Shown piece by piece: positions 8,770 to 17,028 of a stretch of 52,477 bases of DNA. The stretch comes from Eubacteriaceae bacterium. GTDB taxonomy: Bacteria; Bacillota; Clostridia; Eubacteriales; Alkalibacteraceae. The notes beneath the pieces are model-generated. The model saw only the letters and a program-made list of their open reading frames with translations, was not told where the DNA came from and did not search any database. The stretch's first letter is position 1, and each line of letters begins with the position of its first letter. The position numbers were made by a program, and so were the translations under genes. The stretch is taken from NCBI GenBank assembly GCA_003446375.1, contig DMAW01000122.1, forward strand, positions 1-52,477. The letters run 5' to 3'.

Positions 8770-8803
8770 ATACAAAGCCGCTGTCTTTGCTGCGGCTTTG
8801 TAT
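8770..8803. terminator. Strong hairpin after the haem gene pair, possible terminator
   Basis: A perfect 12-bp stem (arms 8770-8781 and 8792-8803) encloses a 10-base loop. No clear T run follows on the plus strand, so termination is less certain than for the other hairpins. Confidence 0.5.
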
Positions 8804-8854
8804 ATGTAAAATATAATTCGAGTATGCTATCATATAACTTATAGAGGTGATCGA

Positions 8855-9811
8855 ATGAAAATTGTAGTGCTTGACGGATACACTTTAAATCCCGGAGATC
8901 TATCCTGGGAGGATTTTTCTAATCTAGGCGATTTAACGGTTTACGACAGAACACCAAAAGAAGATATATCAAATCGGATTGGAGATGCTGAACTGATCCT
9001 GACCAACAAGACGCCTATAAAAAAAGATATACTTGAAAAAAACAAAAAACTCAAATACATAGGGGTTTTAGCTACAGGATACAATATAGTCGATGTAAGC
9101 GCAGCCAAAGAACAGGGAATCGCCGTTACCAATATTCCGGACTACGGAACCCATGCAGTTGCCCAGTTTACTTTCGCACTGCTTTTAGAGCTTTGCCATC
9201 GGGTTCAAAAACATAGCGATGCTGTCAAATCCGGACAGTGGTCCGAAAACGCTGATTTTTGCTTTTTTAATTATCCTCTTATTGAACTTGCAGGAAAAAC
9301 CATGGGTATAGTAGGCTTTGGAAGGATCGGCAAACAAACTGCAAGGATTGCCAAAGCCATGGGTATGAAATTAGCGGTGCACAGCAGGAGCTTGCCACAA
9401 ACAAATGAGTTTGATGAATTGGACTGGTATGATGATATCAATAAAATGGCACGTGAATCCGACATAATGACTCTTCATTGTCCTTTAACCGAAGAGACCA
9501 GAGGGATTATCGGACGATCCGTGCTTGAAGACATGAAAGAAAGCGCATTTCTAATAAATACCGCCAGGGGGCCATTGGTAGATGAAGAAGCTCTTTATCA
9601 TGCGCTAAAAAACAAAATAATCGCGGGAGCCGGCTTGGATGTGCTTGAAAAAGAGCCACCAGATCCAAACAACCCTTTACTAGAGCTTGACAATTTGGTT
9701 ATAACTCCCCACATAGCATGGGCTGCCAAGGAATCAAGGGAGCGTCTTATGAGCATAGCTTATGACAACCTTGAATCATTTCTAAAGGGAAGACCGGTTA
9801 ATCTTGTATGA
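8855..9811 (+). CDS. D-2-hydroxyacid dehydrogenase (glycerate/hydroxypyruvate reductase type)
   Basis: NAD(P)H-dependent reduction of a 2-keto acid; hydroxypyruvate or glyoxylate is the usual substrate of the closest subfamily. The Rossmann motif is GIVGFGRIGKQTARIAKAMG. Substrate- and catalytic-site stretches are NTARGPLVDEEAL (Arg), EKEPPDPNNPLL (Glu region) and ITPHIAWAAKESRERL (His). The 318-residue length is normal. GAGGTG precedes the ATG. Its stop overlaps the start of the downstream hydrolase gene (ATGA), so the pair is co-translated. The substrate cannot be fixed from sequence. Confidence 0.88.
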   Translation: MKIVVLDGYTLNPGDLSWEDFSNLGDLTVYDRTPKEDISNRIGDAELILTNKTPIKKDILEKNKKLKYIGVLATGYNIVDVSAAKEQGIAVTNIPDYGTHAVAQFTFALLLELCHRVQKHSDAVKSGQWSENADFCFFNYPLIELAGKTMGIVGFGRIGKQTARIAKAMGMKLAVHSRSLPQTNEFDELDWYDDINKMARESDIMTLHCPLTEETRGIIGRSVLEDMKESAFLINTARGPLVDEEALYHALKNKIIAGAGLDVLEKEPPDPNNPLLELDNLVITPHIAWAAKESRERLMSIAYDNLESFLKGRPVNLV

Positions 9812-10584
9812 TGGATAAGAAAGTCGGTGATAAATTGAAAATAAACGAAAATATATACATGATGAAACTACCGGTTATCTTGTCAGGTACCGAGACGTTT
9901 TTATATCCAACAATAATAAAAGATCAGCTTAATACTGTCCTGATCGATACGGGTCTTGAAGGAAGAAATCACCTTGAAAATATAATAGAGCAGTTTACCG
10001 ACAACGGTATATTATACAGCAATTTGGATACTATCATCCTTACCCATCAGGATTTTGATCATATTGGCGGGCTGCATGGAATTTTAGAGTCCTTTGAAAA
10101 AAGCGTAGAGGTATATTTTCATGAAGCTGAGAAAAGCTATATCATAGGAGATACAGAGCTTATAAAAAGCAAGGGAAAGACCATGCCGTCGCTTATCAAG
10201 CTTTTGATCAAAAAGCTGCATATTGACAAGGCAGAGGAAAAAACTGACCATTCCGATATTAAGGTTATGCGTCTTTTGCATCATGGAGATGTCTTGGACT
10301 TTGCAGGAGGCATAGATGTAATCCATACACCGGGACATACTCCCGGCAATATATGCCTGTACCATTCCCACAGCAAAACATTGATAGCGGGAGACACTTT
10401 AAATATAACTGACGGAAAGCTAACCGGTGCCAATCCACTTTTCACCCCTAATATGGGTAAGGCGACAAGATCCATCGAAAGGCTTACCGATTACGACATA
10501 GAAAAAATAATATGCTACCACGGAGGACTATTTGAAGTTGACTGCAATAAAGCAATAAAAGATTTAATTAATACAAAGCCTTAA
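9808..10584 (+). CDS. Metallo-beta-lactamase-fold hydrolase with THQDFDH motif
   Basis: Predicted soluble metal-dependent hydrolase of 258 residues. The first metal motif reads THQDFDHIGG, where the usual HxHxDH has Asp in place of the second His. Later ligands appear as HTPGHTPGN, AGDTLN and CYHGG. The Asp-substituted motif is known in a large group of uncharacterised MBL-fold proteins and does not by itself mean inactivity. Coupling to the 2-hydroxyacid dehydrogenase (four-base overlap) suggests a thioester or ester substrate in the same minor pathway, but this is a guess. Confidence 0.8.
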   Translation: MMDKKVGDKLKINENIYMMKLPVILSGTETFLYPTIIKDQLNTVLIDTGLEGRNHLENIIEQFTDNGILYSNLDTIILTHQDFDHIGGLHGILESFEKSVEVYFHEAEKSYIIGDTELIKSKGKTMPSLIKLLIKKLHIDKAEEKTDHSDIKVMRLLHHGDVLDFAGGIDVIHTPGHTPGNICLYHSHSKTLIAGDTLNITDGKLTGANPLFTPNMGKATRSIERLTDYDIEKIICYHGGLFEVDCNKAIKDLINTKP

Positions 10585-10615
10585 AAAAAGATCAGCTCTT
10601 TTGCTGATCTTTTTT
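10583..10615. terminator. Bidirectional terminator between convergent genes
   Basis: AGATCAGC/GCTGATCT with a TCTTTT loop is flanked by A7 on the left and T7 on the right, so it can end transcripts from both directions. It abuts both stop codons. Confidence 0.92.
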
Positions 10616-11850
10616 CATATGGCCCAGTTGCCATCTTTAAATACAATCGTTTCATCACCGTTATTGTCTATGCCTATTATCTGCATGTCCTTTGAGCCTA
10701 TCATAAAATCTACATGAGTCAAAGAATCATTTGCTCCTGCTTCTTCAAGCTCCTTTTCCGACAGATTTTCTCCATTCTTTAAGCATGTTGGGTATGCCTT
10801 TCCCAAAGCAAAATGACAAGATGCGTTTTCATCAAAGAGTGTGTTTTTAAATAAAAGATTCGTGTTTGAAATAGGGGAGTCATAAGGAACCAAGGCAACT
10901 TCCCCAAGATATCTTGCACCTTCATCTATATTCAACATATCCTTTAAGACGTCTTCTCCTTGATCAGCTCCAAATTCCACGATTCTTCCATCTTTGAACT
11001 TAAAGTAAAATCCATCAATCATATTTCCGCTATAAAATAGTGGCTTCGTTCCATATACTACGCCCTCGACGCCATATTTATCCGGAAGAGTAAACACTTC
11101 TTCCGTAGGCATATTAGCTATAAAAAATCTTTTTTTGCTATTGTATTCCCCACCGCCTGTCCAAATATGTCCTTCGGGCAGCTTTACAGACAGATTGGTC
11201 CCCTTAGAGGATGTGTATATGAGCCTGTCAAATGATTTTTTATTTAAAAATTCTACTTTGCCGCTTAAGCTCTTCATGTGTTCTTCCCATGATTTTTCAG
11301 GATCTACGCTGTCGACCCTGTTGGCTCTTAATATGGCTTCCCACAGTTTATTTATGGCTTCATTTTCATCTTCGCCTGAAAAGAGAGACTGAGCCCATTC
11401 TCTGCCTGGAATTGCCGCCACGCACCATGAATTTAAGTTATTCATCGTATATTTTCTAAATTCCTTCATTGCCAATGAAGACGACTTATTGCTAGCCGCT
11501 ATTTTTTTTGTATCAGCATCTTTCAGAAGCTCCGGATCTTGACTTATTAGAGATAAAAACCCTGCGCCTTCTTTGGCATAAGCAACCATCCCATCAGCAT
11601 ACCATTTAGGAAATTTTTCAAAAACCTCCATGGGCGCATAAGTGTATTTCATCTTAGTCAAAGGCCCGTCATTCCAGTTGACGTGCACTTCTTTGGCACC
11701 GGCCTCATATGCATGTCTTGCGACCTTCCTTACGAATTCCGCTCCTTCAACTGACGAAGAAATTACTAAGGTCTGTCCAATTTCCAGGTTGATTCCGGTA
11801 GTTACGCAAAGCTTTGCATAAATATCCTTTAATTCTTCAATATTTTTCAT
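10615..11850 (-). CDS. Aminopeptidase, M29 family (AmpS/PepS-like)
   Basis: Metal-dependent removal of N-terminal amino acids from peptides in the cytoplasm. The sequence has the M29 layout of 411 residues: an N-terminal Rossmann-like part (MKNIEELKDIYAKLCVTTG, then VEGAEFVRKVARHAY) and a C-terminal metal site with EFGADQGED, GEVALVPYDSPIS, NASCHFALGKAYP and LTHVDFMIGS supplying Glu, His and Asp ligands. AAAAGGGTG precedes the ATG. It stands alone between two terminators or gaps. Confidence 0.9.
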   Translation of the reverse strand: MKNIEELKDIYAKLCVTTGINLEIGQTLVISSSVEGAEFVRKVARHAYEAGAKEVHVNWNDGPLTKMKYTYAPMEVFEKFPKWYADGMVAYAKEGAGFLSLISQDPELLKDADTKKIAASNKSSSLAMKEFRKYTMNNLNSWCVAAIPGREWAQSLFSGEDENEAINKLWEAILRANRVDSVDPEKSWEEHMKSLSGKVEFLNKKSFDRLIYTSSKGTNLSVKLPEGHIWTGGGEYNSKKRFFIANMPTEEVFTLPDKYGVEGVVYGTKPLFYSGNMIDGFYFKFKDGRIVEFGADQGEDVLKDMLNIDEGARYLGEVALVPYDSPISNTNLLFKNTLFDENASCHFALGKAYPTCLKNGENLSEKELEEAGANDSLTHVDFMIGSKDMQIIGIDNNGDETIVFKDGNWAI

Positions 11851-11875
11851 ATAATCACCCTTTTCCTGTTATTTA

Positions 11876-12652
11876 TTATAGTATCTTAATGCCGGTTCCG
11901 CGTTTGAAAACAATGAGCGAAGTCGCAAAGCCAGCTATTATAAATACTGCTGCCATTGCGCCGTGCACGTATATATTATCCTCATAAACCCCCAGGTATG
12001 CATATCTCGTCAAGTTTACCAAGGGATAAATTGGGTTTACAAATCTCATTGCCGATAGGATCCCGCTCAACTTTGAGACCTCGAAAAACACTCCTCCCAA
12101 ATAAGAAAGGGGAGTTATGACAATCGAAAGAACAAAATTCATCTTTTCAAATCCGTCTAGAGCCAGGCCGGATATGAATCCAATGGAGGAAAACACGAAC
12201 GCAGTCAACATCAATGATAAAAAGAAGAAAGCGGGAGAGTAGATGCCACTTTTTACAAAAGGCAAGGTGGCAATATATGTCAACATTCCAATCAACGTCC
12301 CCCTTACAGTTCCTCCCAATATGAAAGCTGTTGTTTTCTCTAAATCAGAGATAGGGTAGCTGTTAAGATCCTGTATCGTGTTCATATACTTTTGAGATAT
12401 GAGTGAAAATGAAGGATTCTGGAATGCAGCGAATATCGTTCCCATGGTAGCAAGACCCGGAACAAGAAACTGCAAGTAGTTAAATCCCTCAAAAGCTATG
12501 GACCTCGTGCTTAAAATGCCGCTGAATATTCCCAAGTATAGAATATTTGAAATCAACGGAGCAAGTATCGTCTGGATAGAGACTCTTGAAAATCTGTGAA
12601 TCTCCCTGAACAGCAAGGTAAAAAATCCAATCTTATTGTAAAATATCTTCAT
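11876..12652 (-). CDS. ABC-2 type transporter permease
   Basis: Membrane subunit of an ABC exporter, 258 residues with about six hydrophobic helices. Family-typical segments include FLVPGLATMGTIFAAFQNPS and the C-terminal SYLGGVFFEVSKLSG...NPIYPLVNLTRYAYLG. It starts directly after the ATPase gene at 12654 behind AAGGAGG, so the two form one transporter. The exported substrate (drug, lipid or polysaccharide) is not apparent. Confidence 0.88.
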   Translation of the reverse strand: MKIFYNKIGFFTLLFREIHRFSRVSIQTILAPLISNILYLGIFSGILSTRSIAFEGFNYLQFLVPGLATMGTIFAAFQNPSFSLISQKYMNTIQDLNSYPISDLEKTTAFILGGTVRGTLIGMLTYIATLPFVKSGIYSPAFFFLSLMLTAFVFSSIGFISGLALDGFEKMNFVLSIVITPLSYLGGVFFEVSKLSGILSAMRFVNPIYPLVNLTRYAYLGVYEDNIYVHGAMAAVFIIAGFATSLIVFKRGTGIKIL

Positions 12653-12653
12653 T

Positions 12654-13571
12654 TCACGAATCCCTCCTTTTTATGAGCTGAAGATAGACATCTTCTAGTT
12701 TTTCTCTTTCGATTGAAATATCTACAAAATCAGACCTTTTCGATGCGATTGCATTTAACAAAGAGGGCAGCTTTGCTTTGTCAACTTTAAAATCAATTTG
12801 ATTATTATGGGCGTTTTCACCATTAAATTCTGTTGGCAAATCCCATTGCCGCATATCAACGGGATTTTCGAAGCAAATGGATACCCTTACCTCTCGGCCG
12901 AATTTATCCATCAAAATCTCTTTTGGCTCATCTGCGACTATCTCTCCTGAATTGATGACCATGATCCGATCGCATAGCCTTTCCGCTTCTTCTATATAAT
13001 GAGTGGTAAGTATCATCGTCAAGCCTGATTTGTGAAGCTCCAACAAAAAATCGTACATATTATGGCGCATTTCAATGTCCACCCCTGCGGTAGGCTCGTC
13101 CAATATGAATATCTCAGGTTTGTGAACAAGCGCTTTAGCTATCTGAAACCTTCGCTTCATTCCTCCTGAAAGCTCTCTTATGAAATTGTTTTTCTTTTCA
13201 TACAGATTTAACTGGTTGAGGAGATGGTAAATGTATTCCTTGTTGTTTTTTATTCCGAAGTATCCGGATTGTTTCTTTAAGACCTCTTCCACGGAAAAAA
13301 AATTATCAAACCCGGATTCCTGAGGAACAACCCCAAGGATTCTTTTTGTCTCAAGCTCATTTTTATCAATATCGAATCCTCCTATGAATACCTTGCCGGA
13401 GGTTTTTTTTACGTTTCCGGACAATATATTTATAAGTGTTGTTTTTCCGGCTCCGTTTTGCCCTAGAAGAGCTGCAAATTCGCCCTTCTTTATATTCATA
13501 TCAACATCCTTCAATGCAACTTTACCGTCTTTTTTATATATTTTATTCAAACCTTCTATTTTCAGCATCAT
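12654..13571 (-). CDS. ABC-2 type transporter ATP-binding protein
   Basis: Energises the permease at 11876-12652. Visible motifs are Walker A GQNGAGKTT, signature LSGGMKRRFQIAKAL, Walker B IFILDEPT and switch histidine ILTTHY. A C-terminal regulatory extension of about 80 residues follows, as in many drug/antibiotic exporter ATPases. Possible starts are GTG 13577, ATG 13571 and ATG 13568. ATG 13571 lies eight bases from AAAAGGA and is preferred. Confidence 0.88.
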   Translation of the reverse strand: MMLKIEGLNKIYKKDGKVALKDVDMNIKKGEFAALLGQNGAGKTTLINILSGNVKKTSGKVFIGGFDIDKNELETKRILGVVPQESGFDNFFSVEEVLKKQSGYFGIKNNKEYIYHLLNQLNLYEKKNNFIRELSGGMKRRFQIAKALVHKPEIFILDEPTAGVDIEMRHNMYDFLLELHKSGLTMILTTHYIEEAERLCDRIMVINSGEIVADEPKEILMDKFGREVRVSICFENPVDMRQWDLPTEFNGENAHNNQIDFKVDKAKLPSLLNAIASKRSDFVDISIEREKLEDVYLQLIKRRDS

Positions 13572-13724
13572 AATCACTATCCTTTTAAATTTTCAACAAC
13601 AACTATTATACCCGAACAGCTCCATAATGACACATTTATTTAAAAGTACTTTTATAATTGCTTATACTGGGTATCCATAATATAAATTTATCAACAAGAT
13701 ATCTTGCTTGCTGAGGAGGAAAAA

Positions 13725-14699
13725 ATGAAAAACACGATATACTTGACAATGAAAATAACAATAGGCGCATTAGCTGCAATAATATCAGCAAAGTCATTAG
13801 GTCTTGACTTTTATATGTCGGCAGGGGTAATCACTATGCTGAGTCTATTAGAAATTAAAAGAAAATCATTATTCTTCGGTTTTCAAAGGCTTTATACCGG
13901 AGTGATAGCTATAAGCATCGCTTCTTTGTTTCTGTACATCACTTCATTTTCCATATGGGGCTTTGGATTTTATCTTTTGATATTTATTCCTGTCGTCTTA
14001 AAGCTGGATGCCAGGGCAGGGCTTGTGGTCAACACTGTGCTGGCAAGCCATATATACGACATTGGCCGTGTCGATATCTATGTCATATTCAATGAAATGT
14101 CTCTGCTGTTTATCGGCATAGCAGTTGCCCTTGTTCTTAACCTCCATGTACCGATATATGAAGACAAGATCAGAGATATAATGAAAGAAACTGATGAAAC
14201 GTTCAAGGAAACTCTCGACTTAATGGCGTCGTGCCTGGAGAGCAGGTGTAAAATCGAAGGGGTGAGCTCTAATATCGCGAAGCTGCGCAGCCTAATAGCT
14301 GAGGGCTTGGATAAATCATACGAGTATATTAACAGTTACTACTTTAAGACAGAGGACTATTATTCAAGATATTTTTCAATGAGAAAAAGTCAGGTAGGGA
14401 GGATGAGATATATGCAAGAACATTGCAAAAATGTTTTTACTACTTTGGAAGAAGCAAAACCCTTAGCAGAATTTACTTATGAGGTATCCAGGGAATTTAA
14501 CGAAGAAAATCCCGGCACAGACCTTTTGCTCAGGATAGAAGGGTTGAGGGAAAAATACAAAAATTCTCCTCTCCCCGCAACAAGGGACGAATTTGAAAAT
14601 CGCGCAGTTTTATTTCAATTTTTAAACGACTTGGAAGAATTCATCAGAATAAAGGCAGAATTTTTGGCATCATCGGATTCAGTTCAAAATATTGCTTGA
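13725..14699 (+). CDS. Aromatic acid exporter family / FUSC-like membrane protein
   Basis: A protein of 324 residues. An N-terminal bundle of about four to six helices (to residue 140) begins with the family-like MKITIGALAAIISAKSLGLD and is followed by a soluble, charged, largely helical C-terminal half. This is the architecture of Bacillus YqjA-type (DUF939/ArAE_1) proteins. The start at 13725 is set by GAGGAGG; an in-frame TTG at 13704 is rejected. A role in efflux or envelope stress is likely. The downstream ABC exporter operon has its own promoter. Confidence 0.78.
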   Translation: MKNTIYLTMKITIGALAAIISAKSLGLDFYMSAGVITMLSLLEIKRKSLFFGFQRLYTGVIAISIASLFLYITSFSIWGFGFYLLIFIPVVLKLDARAGLVVNTVLASHIYDIGRVDIYVIFNEMSLLFIGIAVALVLNLHVPIYEDKIRDIMKETDETFKETLDLMASCLESRCKIEGVSSNIAKLRSLIAEGLDKSYEYINSYYFKTEDYYSRYFSMRKSQVGRMRYMQEHCKNVFTTLEEAKPLAEFTYEVSREFNEENPGTDLLLRIEGLREKYKNSPLPATRDEFENRAVLFQFLNDLEEFIRIKAEFLASSDSVQNIA

Positions 14700-14724
14700 T
14701 TGCCATAAATAAAATTTGTAAAAT
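14696..14724 (+). promoter_or_regulatory. Putative promoter of the unknown-protein/ABC exporter operon
   Basis: TTGATT (14696-14701), 17 bases, TAAAAT (14719-14724). It overlaps the end of the preceding gene and is followed by a small palindrome (GCTATTATAGC) about where transcription would begin, a possible operator. Confidence 0.55.
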
Positions 14725-14759
14725 AGCTATTATAGCCATATAAGAAAGGAAGACACAAA

Positions 14760-15284
14760 TTGAGAATTTTTCCATGGAACAGAAACAACATACAAAGTTA
14801 CGAATCTGAGGAAGCTGACAACAAGTACATTGAAGAAATGTTCTCACTTGTCTACACGGGAATACTTGAATATTTGGAACTTATAAGATTGACTGAAGAA
14901 GAAATCCGATCTCTTCCTTTTTTTTCTCGATCAAAAGTTTATAAATCTTTTTTGGAATATGCAGGCTTAAAAAGCGATGAAATAAACAAAGAATTCTTAG
15001 AAATAAAGAATTTTCTTTATGGTATAGAAAGGGACATCAAAGGGAAAAATTTCATTAAGCTTGATGAAAAGCTTCGCACTTATGCCTACAGGTATATTCC
15101 TGTCATAGATAATTTGACCAGGCTAGCAGAATTCTACGGCATGGTTCCCGAGCCATTTATTCGCGCCAATAAAAAAAGTGGATCTTTTGAAGGAATCCAA
15201 GTATCTTATAAGGATCGCCAAGCTCAGATTCTTCATTTGCATGAAAATTTGACAAGCATCTATAGGGTGATATCTGTCGAATAG
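14760..15284 (+). CDS. Protein of unknown function, 174 residues
   Basis: I do not recognise a family. It starts with TTG, nine bases after AAGGAAG. It is soluble, without signal peptide or membrane helices. It looks mostly helical and charged: MRIFPWNRNN, then long Glu/Lys-rich amphipathic stretches, a Tyr/Phe-rich middle and a C-terminal QILHLHENLTSIYRVISVE segment. It is the first gene of an operon with the heterodimeric ABC exporter (16-base gap), so it may regulate or assist it. It shows no classical HTH that I can point to. Confidence 0.65.
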   Translation: MRIFPWNRNNIQSYESEEADNKYIEEMFSLVYTGILEYLELIRLTEEEIRSLPFFSRSKVYKSFLEYAGLKSDEINKEFLEIKNFLYGIERDIKGKNFIKLDEKLRTYAYRYIPVIDNLTRLAEFYGMVPEPFIRANKKSGSFEGIQVSYKDRQAQILHLHENLTSIYRVISVE

Positions 15285-15300
15285 AGAAAGAAGGTACAAA

Positions 15301-17028
15301 ATGATAAAGCTCACAAAGTATCTAAAACCGTTTAAGCTGCAAATAGCATTTATACTTTCACTAATTTTTCTCCAAACAATTGGAGATCTTTTCTTGCCAA
15401 CTTTAATGGCAGGCATTATAAATGAAGGCGTAATGAAAGGGGATACAGGTTTCATCATAGAAACAGGTGCGATCATGATGGCAGTTGCTTTTTTATCGGG
15501 TATAAGCGCCATAATCGCCGCATATCTTTCTGCCAAGGTATCTGTCGGTTTGGGAACACACCTGAGAGAATTGCTTTTTGAGAATGTGGAAAGTTTTTCC
15601 CTTGAAGAATTCGATCATTTCGGTACGTCTACGTTGATCACTAGAAATACCAACGATATAAATCAAATTCAACACGTTGCTGTAATGGTAATGAGGATGA
15701 TGATATCAGCTCCTATGATGGCTGTAGGAGGCGTAATCATGGCAATCTCCAGAGATGTTCCCCTTACAGGAATGTTGGGCATAGCTATATTTCTTTTGGC
15801 GTGCTTTATCTTTATAGTATCAAGAAAGGTAATCCCATTGTTCACCCAGGTACAGCGCAAGGTGGACAAGCTAAATCTCGTAACTAGGGAAAAGCTTACA
15901 GGAGTCAGGGTCATAAGAGCTTTTGACACTATCAAAATGGAGGAAAAAAGATTTGAAGATGCAAATGTCGACCTTACCGGCACATATATCAAGGTCAACA
16001 GAATTATGGCGTTTATGATGCCTTCGATAATGCTCATAATGAATTTAAGCTCTGTAACGATTCTTTGGTTGGGATCTCATAGGATAGCCGGGGGAAATAT
16101 GAATATAGGTGATCTGAGCGCCTTTACCCAATACGCGATGCATATAATGATGTCTATGTTGATGCTTTCGATGATGTTTGTAATGGTTCCTAGAGCTCAA
16201 GCTGCAGCAAACAGAATAAACGAGGTCTTAGAAGCAAGACCTAGAATAACAGATCCTGCAAAAGCGGAAAATTATTTTAAAAAACATGGCTGTGTTGAGT
16301 TTGACGATGTTTCCTTTTGCTATCCTGGTGCTGAAAACCCGGTTTTGGAATATATCTCTTTTAGCGCCAATCCGGGAGAAGTAACAGCCATAATTGGAAG
16401 TACAGGATCAGGCAAGTCAACTATAGTAAATTTAATACCTAGGTTTTACGATGTCACTTCCGGGAAAATCCTAATAGACGGCGTAGATGTTAAAGCCGCC
16501 GCTCTAACTGACATAAGAGATAAAATTGGATTTGTCCCACAAAAGGCAGTTTTATTTTCAGGATCTGTTAGAGATAACATAGCTGTGGGAAATCCCTTGG
16601 CCAGTTTCGAAGATATAAAAAAAGCGGCAGCAATTTCCCAAGCTGCAGAGTTTATTGAAGATTTTGAAGATGGTTATGATCATATGATAACCCAAGGGGG
16701 CAGCAATTTAAGCGGAGGACAGAAGCAGAGGTTGTCTATCGCAAGGGCTCTGGTAAAAAAACCCGAAGTATATCTTTTTGACGACAGTTTTTCAGCATTG
16801 GACTTTAAAACTGATTTTAAGGTTCGACAAGCCCTTAAAATGGAAACAAAAGACGCAACTGTTATAATAATCGCCCAAAGAGTAGGTACTGTAATGGATG
16901 CAGACAGAATCATAGTGTTGGATAAAGGAAAGATTGCCGGGATAGGAAAACATGATGAATTACTAAAAAAATGCAGCGTTTATCAAGAGATAGTTTCCTC
17001 CCAATTGGAAAAGGAGGAAGTCTCATGA
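15301..17028 (+). CDS. ABC exporter half-transporter with degenerate ATP site (subunit 1)
   Basis: A protein of 575 residues: an N-terminal six-helix membrane domain and a C-terminal ATPase. Motifs are Walker A GSTGSGKST (about residue 365), signature LSGGQKQRLSIARAL and Walker B YLFDDSFSALD. Position 495 is Asp where the catalytic Glu should be. This substitution marks the non-hydrolysing site of heterodimeric exporters of the BmrC/LmrC/TM287 kind. The next gene overlaps by four bases (ATGA) and has the canonical Glu, so the two form one heterodimer. Multidrug or lipid export is likely; the substrate is unknown. Confidence 0.92.
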   Translation: MIKLTKYLKPFKLQIAFILSLIFLQTIGDLFLPTLMAGIINEGVMKGDTGFIIETGAIMMAVAFLSGISAIIAAYLSAKVSVGLGTHLRELLFENVESFSLEEFDHFGTSTLITRNTNDINQIQHVAVMVMRMMISAPMMAVGGVIMAISRDVPLTGMLGIAIFLLACFIFIVSRKVIPLFTQVQRKVDKLNLVTREKLTGVRVIRAFDTIKMEEKRFEDANVDLTGTYIKVNRIMAFMMPSIMLIMNLSSVTILWLGSHRIAGGNMNIGDLSAFTQYAMHIMMSMLMLSMMFVMVPRAQAAANRINEVLEARPRITDPAKAENYFKKHGCVEFDDVSFCYPGAENPVLEYISFSANPGEVTAIIGSTGSGKSTIVNLIPRFYDVTSGKILIDGVDVKAAALTDIRDKIGFVPQKAVLFSGSVRDNIAVGNPLASFEDIKKAAAISQAAEFIEDFEDGYDHMITQGGSNLSGGQKQRLSIARALVKKPEVYLFDDSFSALDFKTDFKVRQALKMETKDATVIIIAQRVGTVMDADRIIVLDKGKIAGIGKHDELLKKCSVYQEIVSSQLEKEEVS

